DNA from: Calothrix sp. C42_A2020_038
Lineage (GTDB): Bacteria; Cyanobacteriota; Cyanobacteriia; Cyanobacteriales; Nostocaceae
Direction of reading: 5' to 3'
Length of the DNA: 64,000 nt
NCBI GenBank assembly: GCA_015272395.1
Contig: JACYLQ010000005.1
Span: 62,001 to 126,000 of the forward strand
The translations under genes and the position numbers were made by a program. This document shows, one piece after another, positions 9,201 to 18,359 of this stretch (position 1 is its first letter; the number at the start of each line of letters is the position of its first letter). The notes beneath the pieces were generated by a model. The model was given only the letters and a program-made list of their open reading frames with translations, had not been told where the DNA came from and made no database searches.

Positions 9201-9659
9201 ATGCAGCAGTCAACAAGCCAGCCAATTGTAGAGAATTTGTGGTGGGTAATTCCAGACAAAATAGCGGGTGTTCGTAAACCAACTTTAGTAGAAATAAGTG
9301 AACTTAAAGCTGTAGGAATTAGTGCGTTTGTTTCAGTCTTGCATGATCGCTCTAACTTAGATTTATATGAGCAGCTAAGTATCCCTTACCTTTGGCTACC
9401 TATTGATGTAGGTTCCTCACCAAGTCGAGAACAGATTGAGGAATTACAAAGTTTTGTTGATATTCAAAATTCTCTTGGTCATGCTGTAGCAGTTCATTGT
9501 ACAGGTGGAGTACATCGTACAGGAACCATTCTCGCTGCTTACCTAATTTTTCATGGCTTGTCTTATAGCGATGCTATGCAGAAAATTCAAAATATTAACC
9601 CTTCTGTTCATCTGGAAGAAGCTCAAAGTCAATTTTTACTTTCTTTGTCAGGTGAATAA
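9201..9659 (+). CDS. Dual-specificity/tyrosine phosphatase family protein
   Basis: A 152-residue phosphatase of the cysteine-based superfamily. The signature loop HCTGGVHRTGT gives the CX5R motif (Cys-Thr-Gly-Gly-Val-His-Arg), with a candidate general-acid aspartate in the upstream LPIDVGSSPS loop. The architecture is a single compact domain without a signal peptide, as in small bacterial dual-specificity phosphatases. Its substrate is unknown. The ATG at 9201 is preferred to an in-frame TTG three codons upstream. It lies 70 bp after the PstS-like gene on the same strand and converges with ilvE. Confidence 0.82.
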   Translation: MQQSTSQPIVENLWWVIPDKIAGVRKPTLVEISELKAVGISAFVSVLHDRSNLDLYEQLSIPYLWLPIDVGSSPSREQIEELQSFVDIQNSLGHAVAVHCTGGVHRTGTILAAYLIFHGLSYSDAMQKIQNINPSVHLEEAQSQFLLSLSGE

Positions 9660-9719
9660 TGGTGTGGAGGTTTCAGATATCCGACTTGTTAGAAAAGTCA
9701 GGCATCTGGTACATGATTA

Positions 9720-10634
9720 CTATTTAATAGAAATTGGATATACCCATTCTTGATATTGCGGGTCACGGTTTTCGGTGACTGCTGTGAACTTTTGCCGTAA
9801 TTTTTCAGTAATTGGTCTACTTTCAGGTAATTTAAAGTTTTCGATGCGGGTAACTGGTAGGACTTTTGCAGCAGTACCACACAAAAAAACTTCATCGGCA
9901 ATAAATAGCTCAGATTTGTCAATAGGTCTTTCAATTACCTTAAATCCCAAATCTTGAGCTAATCTCATTACACTATCGCGGGTAATACCTTCCAAAATAT
10001 CTTGATCAAATCCAGGGGTAAATATTTGTCCGTTTCTGACAATAAAAATATTCATCCCCGAAGCTTCGCTAACTTTACCTTGCGAATTCATCAAAATGGC
10101 TTCATCAAAACCAGATTCGACAGCTTCAGTTTTTGCTAGTGATGAAGTGATGTAAGCTGCACTGATTTTACCGCGTAATGGAAAACTTACATCATTTTGA
10201 CGATACCACGAACTAATTCGACAGCTAACACCTGTAGGAGATGAATATTCTCCTAGCTCTAATCCGTAAATGAAAAAGTCTTTTTTAATATTATGTAATC
10301 GTGGTGCTATACCCAAATCAGCGGTATAGACAAAAGGACGAATATAAAACGAAGTTGAGGGTCGATTTTTCTGAACAAAATCAATAATAGTTTCTTGAAT
10401 CTTTTGGGCAGATATTTCGTAATGAATAAATCTGGCACTTGCACTTAATCTTTGGCAGTGGCGATCTAGTCTAAATAATAATATTTGTGTCGGGTCTTGT
10501 GGGTCTGGAATACCACGTAATCCTCCTAATGCACCAGTCCCATAGTGTAGAGCATGGGTTGCTACAGAAATTTTAGCTTCAGAAAAAGGTACAAATTTAT
10601 CTTCAAAGTAGGCAATTGGTAGGAAATTGTACAT
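9720..10634 (-). CDS. ilvE: Branched-chain amino acid aminotransferase
   Basis: A 304-residue class IV PLP-dependent aminotransferase that makes the last transamination in valine, leucine and isoleucine synthesis. Motifs: VATHALHYGTGALGGLRG near the N-terminus, the PLP lysine Lys156 in PLRGKISAAY, EAILMNSQGKVSEASGMNIF and DEVFLCGTAAKVLPV. The length is normal. D-amino acid aminotransferase and aminodeoxychorismate lyase share the fold, but the N-terminal motif and overall length favour IlvE. The start at 10634 follows the only HIP1-type octamer (GCGATCGC, about 10628-10640 region) I noticed in the window. There is no obvious ribosome site. Confidence 0.93.
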   Translation of the reverse strand: MYNFLPIAYFEDKFVPFSEAKISVATHALHYGTGALGGLRGIPDPQDPTQILLFRLDRHCQRLSASARFIHYEISAQKIQETIIDFVQKNRPSTSFYIRPFVYTADLGIAPRLHNIKKDFFIYGLELGEYSSPTGVSCRISSWYRQNDVSFPLRGKISAAYITSSLAKTEAVESGFDEAILMNSQGKVSEASGMNIFIVRNGQIFTPGFDQDILEGITRDSVMRLAQDLGFKVIERPIDKSELFIADEVFLCGTAAKVLPVTRIENFKLPESRPITEKLRQKFTAVTENRDPQYQEWVYPISIK

Positions 10635-10883
10635 GGGAGCGATCGCGATTGATAAAAAAGTGCTGAGTGAGTTGTGCTGAGTAATTTTTGTACCTTAGCT
10701 GAAGGCAAAAGTAGACAAGTTACTTATTGCCTTGCATCAAGACAAATTTGATGCCTCGATTTGCAAGGCTCTCAACATTAAAGTTACACTGTCAATTGTA
10801 TATTCAGAATAGTATAGCTTACTTTCAGTAACGCCACTCGCAACAATGGGGAACGATAGCTTTTTTGCACAAACAGCATTATG

Positions 10884-11560
10884 TTAGTCGAGTAACCACA
10901 TTGGCGCCGACGTATCAGAAGAATGTGTTTGCTCTGCGGCAGGTTGAACTTGCAATTTTCCCACTACTCCGTATGATTTTTTGTAAGAAACTGGCGCCTT
11001 AGTAAGTGCAGGTTTTTCCTTAATTGGCTTTTGTTGTATAGTTTGTTTCTCTTGTAGTTGAGCGTTTGCTTGTTTTAAGGAATTTATTTCTTCTGTTAGC
11101 TCTGAATTTGCTTGCGCTAACTGTACAGCAGCTTTTTTAGCTTCTTGCAGTTCTTGATCAGAACGCTCTAATTTTGTTTGCTGTTGAGATAAAGCTTTTT
11201 TAGCTTCTTGAAGTTCTTGTTCTGAATACTCTAATTTTGCTTGCTGTTGAGATAAAGCAAATTGTAACTTTTCAACTTCTTGGTTTAAATTGGCTTCGTT
11301 GTGACGAACTTGTGCTAAAAGTTCGTTTAACTCTTGAACCGTTACTTCTAGATCAGCTTTAGTGAGATGAGTATGTTTTGAACTAGTTTGCTCCTGTTTG
11401 CTATCGTTTTCAGGTTCAGCTTCTGCACTATCCTTTTTGTCCAAAGAATCTTCTACAGGTGTTGCAGTTACATCTATTACAGATGGTGCAGAATCTTGAG
11501 CAGATGTTGTGTTTTTGTTTGCTTCTTCTTGTACCAAGTCAGCAAGTCGTCGTTTAGCCA

Positions 11561-11561
<1 letters not shown>
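10884..11561 (-). CDS. mcdB: Coiled-coil partner of ParA-like ATPase; candidate McdB (type 2)
   Basis: A 225-residue protein with a basic N-terminus (MAKRRLADLV), an acidic disordered stretch to about residue 65, a long Gln/Glu/Lys-rich coiled coil (about 68-170) containing two near-identical units around LSQQQ(A/T)KLE, and a disordered tail ending APMWLLD with a tryptophan at residue 222. A basic N-terminus, Gln-rich coiled coil, low complexity and a near-terminal Trp are the features described for McdB, the carboxysome-binding, phase-separating partner of McdA. The ATG overlaps the upstream ATPase stop (TAATG), implying translational coupling. With ccmK3/ccmK4 about 4 kb away, McdB is the best guess; a generic ParA adaptor remains possible. 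Confidence 0.6.
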
Positions 11562-12262
<701 letters not shown>

Positions 12263-12337
12263 TTAAGATTTCCGATAAATTCACTACGAAGTGTTCATTA
12301 ATATAATGAAAAAGGGGACTAACTTTGAGTTTGTAAT

Positions 12338-13717
12338 ATGACACTGACTTTTAACTTACCTGAATCACCAAAAACGCAACCAAGGTTACGTGTAATGAAG
12401 TTAGTTTTCCAACCCATCAAGTATGTGGAAGACTATGCAAAGGCATATGGTGATGCTTTTACTTTATTAAACAAGAGCGGCAACCACATCGTTTACTTTA
12501 GCCACCCTCAAGCACTACAACAAATTTTTGCTGCTGATGCCAGCCATTTTGAAGCAGGTAGAGGCAATTCGATTTTGAAGTTTTTGGTCGGCGCCAATTC
12601 GTTGCTGCTTTTAGATGGCTTACGTCACTCTTCTCAACGTCAACTGCTCACACCTCCGTTTCACGGTGATAGAATGCGCTCGTATGGAGATACAATCCGT
12701 GAAATTACAGTTTCAGTGATAGATAAATGGCATATTCACAACCCTTTTGACATTCGTTCGTCAATGCAAGAAATTTCCCTGCGAGTCATTTTGAGAGTTG
12801 TATTTGGTTTAGATGCAGGACAGCACTTAGAAGAACTACAACGAAGATTAACTTCGCTCTTGGATTTTATGGGTTCTCCACTGATGTCGAGTTCGTTATT
12901 CTTCACTTTCCTACAAACAGATTTGGGTGCGTGGAGTCCATGGGGTTGGATGAGGCGCGAAATTCAAAAAATTGATGAGCTGATCCATACTTTAATTGCC
13001 CAGCGGAAGGCAGAAACCGACTCAAATCGCCAAGACATTTTAAGCTTGATGATGTCCGCGCGATACGAAAACGGTGAGCCAATGTCTGATGTTGAGTTGC
13101 GTGACGAACTCATGACGCTGTTAGTTGCTGGACACGAAACAACAGCATCAGCATTAACATGGGCATTTTACTGGCTTGATATGCAGCCCGAAACGCGAGA
13201 TAAGTTATTAACAGAACTAGATACACTTGATAATCAGGTAGAATCAACAGCGATTGTGAAACTACCTTTTCTGACAGCTGTATGTCAAGAAACGTTGCGA
13301 ATTTATCCAATTGTTATGACAGGTTTTGTCCGAGTTGTTAAAACTCCGATTGAAATTATGGGTTACAATCTACCCCCAGGTACCCGTGTTGTTCCAAGCA
13401 TTTACCTAGCTCATCACCGTGAAGAAACTTATCCACAAGCTGATAAATTCAAACCTGAACGTTTTCTAGAAAAGCAATTTTCTCCCTATGAATATCTACC
13501 TTTTGGTGGTGGTAATCGTCGTTGTATCGGGAATGCGTTTGCAATGTATGAAATGAAAATTGTGTTGGCTACTGTTTTATCTAAATATCAACTATCACTT
13601 TTAAGTAAACGTCCAGTAAAACCTGTACGTCGTGGTTTAACACTTGCAACACCGTCGGGAATGAAAATGGTTGCTTCACCAGTTGTTAAATCTGTCAAAG
13701 CTACTCTTCCTGTGTAA
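12338..13717 (+). CDS. Cytochrome P450, CYP110-like
   Basis: A 459-residue P450 mono-oxygenase. Hallmarks: the I-helix oxygen-binding motif LVAGHETTASAL, the K-helix ExxR in CQETLRIYP, the PERF-type region KFKPERFLE, and the heme loop PFGGGNRRCIGNAFA with the cysteine ligand at about residue 396. There is no N-terminal membrane anchor, as is usual for bacterial forms. The overall length and the GNAFAMYEMKIVLAT run resemble CYP110 enzymes of heterocystous cyanobacteria, which act on long-chain fatty acids or terpenoids. The substrate here is unknown. The ATG follows a short leader about 140 bp from the divergent mcdA-like gene. No terpene cyclase or ferredoxin gene is adjacent. Confidence 0.92.
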   Translation: MTLTFNLPESPKTQPRLRVMKLVFQPIKYVEDYAKAYGDAFTLLNKSGNHIVYFSHPQALQQIFAADASHFEAGRGNSILKFLVGANSLLLLDGLRHSSQRQLLTPPFHGDRMRSYGDTIREITVSVIDKWHIHNPFDIRSSMQEISLRVILRVVFGLDAGQHLEELQRRLTSLLDFMGSPLMSSSLFFTFLQTDLGAWSPWGWMRREIQKIDELIHTLIAQRKAETDSNRQDILSLMMSARYENGEPMSDVELRDELMTLLVAGHETTASALTWAFYWLDMQPETRDKLLTELDTLDNQVESTAIVKLPFLTAVCQETLRIYPIVMTGFVRVVKTPIEIMGYNLPPGTRVVPSIYLAHHREETYPQADKFKPERFLEKQFSPYEYLPFGGGNRRCIGNAFAMYEMKIVLATVLSKYQLSLLSKRPVKPVRRGLTLATPSGMKMVASPVVKSVKATLPV

Positions 13718-13763
13718 ATAGATAAAGCGCTGGCAAACTGTGTCAATAAATATGATGGGCTTG

Positions 13764-13860
13764 TTTGCAACGGATGTAACGGATAAATCATTTGTGATCA
13801 ATCAGGTCTAGCTATTTAAAACTACTCATTCGTTACATCCGTCGATCATCCGTTGCCAAT
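13764..13860. repeat. Dispersed hairpin repeat, copy 1
   Basis: A left arm TTGCAACGGATGTAACGG (about 13765-13782) faces a right arm containing CGTTACATCCGT and ATCCGTTGCCAAT (about 13830-13860), giving an imperfect long hairpin with an AT-rich centre. Related copies lie near 23.4 kb and 57.5 kb, also in intergenic gaps just after a gene stop. No transposase is associated, so a miniature inverted-repeat element or transcribed hairpin is likely. Confidence 0.65.
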
Positions 13861-13893
13861 ATTCCCACTCTCCAAAACTTTTGACACAAACCA

Positions 13894-14319
13894 CTAAGTC
13901 AATATGATGGCGCCAAGTTGTGTCTCTAATTGCTCTAATAGTGTATCTACATCTTGCCCTAGCTGTTCAAAACTATCAGGTGGCGCCATTTCTGGTTCAA
14001 AGTAAATTAATTTTACCTGGTCTTTACCAATGCCTATCATTAAAACTTCAACTTCAGGTTTATGATGTGCAATAAGTCCTAAGATTTCCTGAAGACGGTT
14101 TTCTACTTGATGGTTGAATTTTTCAACTACCGTGGTTGGACAGTATACAAAGTGTGGCTTTGGATATAAATCTATACCGATTGTTCCTTGACTGTTACCG
14201 TTTTCTAACCATAGCCCCCATGATAGAGCTGCTAGTTCTTGTTTATGATTCTTGACAAACCTGTCTAGCTGATGGCGCCATTCGTTTGCTTCGGTTAATG
14301 TTTGAGAGTTGGTGAACAT
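13894..14319 (-). CDS. Conserved cyanobacterial protein; candidate carboxysome assembly chaperone CcmS
   Basis: A 141-residue soluble protein starting at the ATG at 14319; an in-frame GTG at 14361 would add 14 residues and has no better ribosome site. Conserved-looking stretches are EWRHQLDRFVKNHKQEL, LSWGLWLENGNSQGTIGIDL, PHFVYCP and VEVLMIGIGKDQVKLIYFEP. I associate this pattern with CcmS, a small cyanobacterial protein reported to bind the CcmK C-terminus during beta-carboxysome assembly. The identification is from memory of the family and from context (ccmK3/ccmK4 and an McdAB-like pair within 8 kb). If wrong, it is a conserved hypothetical protein. Confidence 0.5.
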   Translation of the reverse strand: MFTNSQTLTEANEWRHQLDRFVKNHKQELAALSWGLWLENGNSQGTIGIDLYPKPHFVYCPTTVVEKFNHQVENRLQEILGLIAHHKPEVEVLMIGIGKDQVKLIYFEPEMAPPDSFEQLGQDVDTLLEQLETQLGAIILT

Positions 14320-14564
14320 GATGATTTGATTTGAGTTGCTTGAAAATTTTTTGAAATTCACGCCGCGTTAGTCTAAGTTAAATCGTTAGGGCAGATGTAC
14401 TGAACCAGTTAACCCTTGAGATGTCATAAAATATTTTGATAGCGTCACCACAGCGATTCGTCGAAGTGTGGATTTGATCTTACTACGTTTGCTTTACCAA
14501 AGCACAACTTATATGTTGACGTGTAAGTCTATAGACAGAGGCAGGAAATACAACAGGAGGGGAA

Positions 14565-15413
14565 TTGAAAAATCTGCAATCTGGCAGTTGGCAAAGCGCT
14601 GCAATTGGTGTGTTTGTATCTTTACTTTTGATTCTTGGTCTAAATTCCTTTATCATAATTAATCCTGGACAGGCAGGGGTCATTAGTATATTAGGTAAAG
14701 CTAGAGATGGAGCATTGTTAGAGGGTATTCACCTTAAACCACCTTTTATATCAGTAATAGATGTATATGACTTAACAGTTCAAAAATTTGAGGTACCAGC
14801 AGAAAGCTCTACCAAAGACTTACAAACGCTTTCTGCAAGATTTGCTATCAACTTTCAAATCGATCCCACACAAACAGTAGAAATACGTAGAAAACAGGGT
14901 ACGTTGGAGAACATTGTTGCAAAAATAATTGCCCCACAAACTCAGGAATCATTTAAAATAGCAGCTGCGCGTAGAACAGTCGAAGAAGCTATTACTCGAC
15001 GTAGCGAACTCAAAGATGACTTTGATGCCGCATTAAGCCAGCGACTAGATAAATATGGAATAATTGTCTTAGATACTAGCGTGGTGGACTTAACTTTTTC
15101 TCCCGAATTTGCACGAGCTGTAGAGGAGAAACAAATTGCGGAACAGCGGGCACAACGAGCAGTCTATGTCGCTAGAGAAGCTGAACAAGAAGCTCAAGCA
15201 GAAATTAATCGCGCCAAAGGTAAAGCCGAAGCTCAAAGACTTTTAGCTGAAACATTGAAAGCTCAAGGAGGACAGTTAGTATTGCAAAAAGAAGCTATCG
15301 AAGCATGGAAGACTGGTGGCGCCCAAATGCCTAAAGTTCTTGTGATGGGGAGTGATAAGACAAGCAGTGTGCCATTTCTATTTAATTTGGGCAATATTCA
15401 ATCATCTCCCTAA
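14565..15413 (+). CDS. Prohibitin/SPFH-domain membrane protein
   Basis: A 282-residue SPFH (stomatin/prohibitin/flotillin/HflK) protein. A TTG start at 14565 is supported by AGGAGG at 14555-14560, though the spacing is short (4 nt). One N-terminal membrane segment (about 12-32) is followed by the PHB domain with INPGQAGVISILGKA, SARFAINFQID and ITRRSELKDDFDAAL. After it comes a long helical region rich in Ala, Glu and Arg (EREAEQEAQAE-like, about 190-250) that drives oligomerisation. Prohibitin-type proteins form large membrane rings that organise microdomains and modulate proteases. No neighbouring NfeD or FtsH gene is present. Confidence 0.88.
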   Translation: MKNLQSGSWQSAAIGVFVSLLLILGLNSFIIINPGQAGVISILGKARDGALLEGIHLKPPFISVIDVYDLTVQKFEVPAESSTKDLQTLSARFAINFQIDPTQTVEIRRKQGTLENIVAKIIAPQTQESFKIAAARRTVEEAITRRSELKDDFDAALSQRLDKYGIIVLDTSVVDLTFSPEFARAVEEKQIAEQRAQRAVYVAREAEQEAQAEINRAKGKAEAQRLLAETLKAQGGQLVLQKEAIEAWKTGGAQMPKVLVMGSDKTSSVPFLFNLGNIQSSP

Positions 15414-15480
15414 CTTTGTTTAACTCGGCAAATTCTATCTCAGCAACATAGCACACAACCAGTCAGTAATAAGCAGGTAT

Positions 15481-15897
15481 ATGACAAGCCAACATCAAAG
15501 CAACCTCACACTCCAAGACGCAAAAAAAATTCTGAACAAGTTTAACTGCATTGATATCGCTCCGATAGTCAAAAGTTCAGAAAAAGCGTTAATTCGTAGA
15601 GCTTTACTCGCTGTTACGAAGCTTTCAGACTATCAAATATTAGGTATTTGTGCTGATAAAGCCGAAGATGGTTTAGCTGCCATGAAAGGTTACTCGTTAG
15701 CGTTTGGTTACGAACCACCAAGCAACTTGCCTGTGATTGAAGGGCCTGTTTATATCAAGTTAAATGGTAAGAATGGTTTGTGCTACCTTGATTCCTATTC
15801 AGGACACCATCGGGGTGTTTTGGTATCTTGTCAATCTTACAGTCAAGGTGGAATTAATGAGATGTACGGGCATTTGCCCTTAGATTTGTTTGATTAA
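15481..15897 (+). CDS. DUF1824 family protein
   Basis: A 138-residue soluble protein of the cyanobacterial DUF1824 family; a member of this family has a solved structure but no known function. Conserved-looking segments are ALLAVTKLSDYQILGICAD, GLAAMKGYSLAFGYEPP, GPVYIKLNGKNGLCYLDSY and GHHRGVLVSCQSY. There is no signal peptide or membrane segment. It begins with ATG 68 bp after the SPFH gene on the same strand and may share its transcript. No catalytic motif is evident. Confidence 0.85.
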   Translation: MTSQHQSNLTLQDAKKILNKFNCIDIAPIVKSSEKALIRRALLAVTKLSDYQILGICADKAEDGLAAMKGYSLAFGYEPPSNLPVIEGPVYIKLNGKNGLCYLDSYSGHHRGVLVSCQSYSQGGINEMYGHLPLDLFD

Positions 15898-16175
15898 CCC
15901 CACCCCCTGCACGCTAACAGAGCTATCGTGTATACACATCTCATCAAGCAGGGAGGCAGGGGTACCAGCTCACTGCGTCACAGTTTTTTTTCTAAAAAAC
16001 GGTGAGAGGCAAGGTGGACAAGGGTGGAAAGTGGGCTTAGGTTGAAAAAACCTACCTTGTCTACTTTTCTTCCTGTCTACCATATCTGGGATGCGAAGCG
16101 CAAAAAATCTACCCTTGTGAGGCACCCCCTATCCCCAAAGCTTCCCCTGCCTTTTTATTGTGAATTCCCTGAAAT
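15898..16175. repeat. Intergenic region with imperfect inverted repeats
   Basis: This gap contains G/C-rich repeated words, including AAGGTGGACAAGGGTGG (about 16012-16028) opposed by CCTACCTTGTCTAC (about 16052-16065) around a TTGAAAAAACC spacer, giving an imperfect hairpin. A second pair, GCAGGGAGGCAGGGG against CCCCACCCCCTGC, lies at the left end. These look like the dispersed palindromic intergenic repeats typical of filamentous cyanobacteria. No gene was seen. Confidence 0.4.
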
Positions 16176-18113
16176 ATGAGTCTTGTTACTTTACAGTCTG
16201 TTAAAAAAGATTTTGGCATTAAAGAAATCTTGAAAGATGCCAGCTTTAGCATAGATGCGAATGATAAGGTTGGTTTAATTGGTACCAATGGTTCGGGTAA
16301 ATCAACCTTACTCAAGATGATAGCTGGCATTGAACCAATCGATGGTGGACAAATTTTAACGAATTCCGGCGCCAAGGTTATATATTTACCGCAGCAACCT
16401 GATGTTGATGAAAATCTAACTGTTATAGAACAGGTTTTTGCCAACAGTGGTGAACAAATGATGTTGGTGCGTGAGTACGAGGAGGTATCTGAAAAATTAG
16501 CTCACTCTCCTGAAGATGGTCAGTTGATGTCGCGTTTGTCAACGGTGATGCAACGTATGGATACAACTGGCGCCTGGGAATTAGAAACAAATGCTAAAAT
16601 TATTCTCACTAAGTTAGGAATTACTGACTTTAATGTTAAAGTTGGTACATTATCTGGAGGATATAGAAAGCGCATTGCTTTAGCAACAGCATTACTTTCT
16701 GAACCAGATTTATTATTAATGGATGAGCCAACTAACCATCTTGATGCCTTATCAGTTGAATGGTTACAAAGCTATTTGAATCGTTATCGCGGTGCCTTAT
16801 TATTGATTACTCACGATCGGTATTTTCTCGATCAAGTTACTAACCGTATTATCGAAATTGACCGAGGTGATATTTTCACTTATTCGGGTAATTATTCTTA
16901 TTATCTTGAAAAGAAAGCTTTGGCTGAAGATTCTATTGCTAGCACACAGCGTAAGTTTCAAGGTGTATTGCGACGCGAACTCGAATGGTTGAAGCGTGGA
17001 CCCAAAGCACGTAGTACTAAACAAAAAGCTCGTATTCAACGTATCGAAGTGATGCGCGAAACCGAGTTTAAACAAGCACAAGGTAAAGTCGATATTTCTA
17101 CTGTCAGTCGTCGTATTGGTAAGAAAGTTATCGAGTTAGAGAAAGTATCTAAAGCATATAACGGGCGAACGCTAATCAAAAATTTTACCTATGGATTTAG
17201 TCCCGAAGACCGTATTGGGATAATTGGTGGTAATGGAGCGGGTAAATCGACTTTAATGAATATTATCACCGGACGAGTAGAACCAGATTCCGGTACTGTA
17301 GATATTGGTACCACGATTCATATTGGTTATTTTGACCAACACTCGGATGATTTATTAGCTGCTTTAAATGAAAATCAACGTGTTATTGATTACATTAAGG
17401 AAGAAGGAGAATTTGTCAAGATATCGGACGGTACCCAAATTACCGCTTCCCAAATGCTCGAACGGTTTCTATTCCCAGGAAATCAACAGTATGCACCGAT
17501 ACATAAACTTTCAGGTGGAGAAAAACGGCGCCTATTCTTACTGCGTGTCTTAATTAGCGCACCGAATGTTTTGATACTGGACGAACCGACAAATGACTTG
17601 GATGTACAAACGCTGGCAATATTGGAAGAATATTTAGAAGATTTTACAGGTACTGTAATTGTGGTTTCCCACGACCGCTATTTTCTCGACCGTACTGTTG
17701 ATACGATTTTTGCTCTCGAAGAAGGTGGAAATATTCGTCAATACCCTGGTAATTACTCTGTTTATCTTGATTATAAAAAAGCTGAAGAAGATTCACAACA
17801 AACTTTAGCTGTCAAAGAAAAACCCCAAGATAGTCAAACAGAAGTCAAAAAAGTCAACAGTCAAGTGGCGCCTAAAACTGCACAACCGAAAAAGCGTAGA
17901 CTTTCAACTTGGGAAAAACGTGAATTTGAACGACTCGAAAGTAAAATTGCTCAATTAGAGATAGATAAAGCTGAAGCTGAAAAAGCAATGGTTAACGCTC
18001 CTCCTGGTAATTATACCCAAGTACAACAATTGTATGACCAAGTTGAGGAACTTAAACGCGCCATAGACCAAGCGACTGAACGATGGATGGAATTAGCAGA
18101 AATTGAGAGTTAG
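16176..18113 (+). CDS. ABC-F family ATPase (Uup/EttA-like)
   Basis: A 645-residue protein with two ABC ATPase domains in one chain and no membrane domain, the ABC-F layout of ribosome-acting factors. Domain 1 (about 1-240) has GTNGSGKSTLLK, LSGGYRKR and LLLMDEPTNHLD. The linker (about 240-310) is charged (KARSTKQKARIQR). Domain 2 (about 325-540) has GGNGAGKSTLMN, LSGGEKRRL and VLILDEPTNDLD. A C-terminal coiled coil (about 580-640) follows a KVNSQVAPKTAQPKKRR linker and resembles the Uup C-terminal DNA/ribosome-binding domain. Roles reported for Uup-like proteins include rescue of stalled ribosomes and suppression of transposon excision. A strong terminator follows. Confidence 0.92.
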   Translation: MSLVTLQSVKKDFGIKEILKDASFSIDANDKVGLIGTNGSGKSTLLKMIAGIEPIDGGQILTNSGAKVIYLPQQPDVDENLTVIEQVFANSGEQMMLVREYEEVSEKLAHSPEDGQLMSRLSTVMQRMDTTGAWELETNAKIILTKLGITDFNVKVGTLSGGYRKRIALATALLSEPDLLLMDEPTNHLDALSVEWLQSYLNRYRGALLLITHDRYFLDQVTNRIIEIDRGDIFTYSGNYSYYLEKKALAEDSIASTQRKFQGVLRRELEWLKRGPKARSTKQKARIQRIEVMRETEFKQAQGKVDISTVSRRIGKKVIELEKVSKAYNGRTLIKNFTYGFSPEDRIGIIGGNGAGKSTLMNIITGRVEPDSGTVDIGTTIHIGYFDQHSDDLLAALNENQRVIDYIKEEGEFVKISDGTQITASQMLERFLFPGNQQYAPIHKLSGGEKRRLFLLRVLISAPNVLILDEPTNDLDVQTLAILEEYLEDFTGTVIVVSHDRYFLDRTVDTIFALEEGGNIRQYPGNYSVYLDYKKAEEDSQQTLAVKEKPQDSQTEVKKVNSQVAPKTAQPKKRRLSTWEKREFERLESKIAQLEIDKAEAEKAMVNAPPGNYTQVQQLYDQVEELKRAIDQATERWMELAEIES

Positions 18114-18140
18114 AGAAGTGAAATTGAGAATTTTTATCAG

Positions 18141-18178
18141 ATTCCCGACTGGTTTTACACACGTCGGGAATTTTTTTT
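18141..18178 (+). terminator. Rho-independent terminator after the ABC-F gene
   Basis: The 9-bp perfect stem ATTCCCGAC / GTCGGGAAT, with a 13-nt loop, is followed at once by a run of eight T residues (18171-18178), 28 bp after the ABC-F stop codon. This is a textbook intrinsic terminator on the plus strand. Confidence 0.88.
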
Positions 18179-18359
18179 CTAATGGCAGTATTCCAGCTAG
18201 TGGTTCATCCGACTGGGTGAATACACATGACCCACTCAGCATTTAATCTAAGAATTAGGAGTTAAAAAATAGAGGTAAGCAAATCTTAAAAAATACTAAT
18301 AATTATATTATGGACGATTAAACGTGATATTCCCTCTATGATAGGTAAAGGTTTGCAGA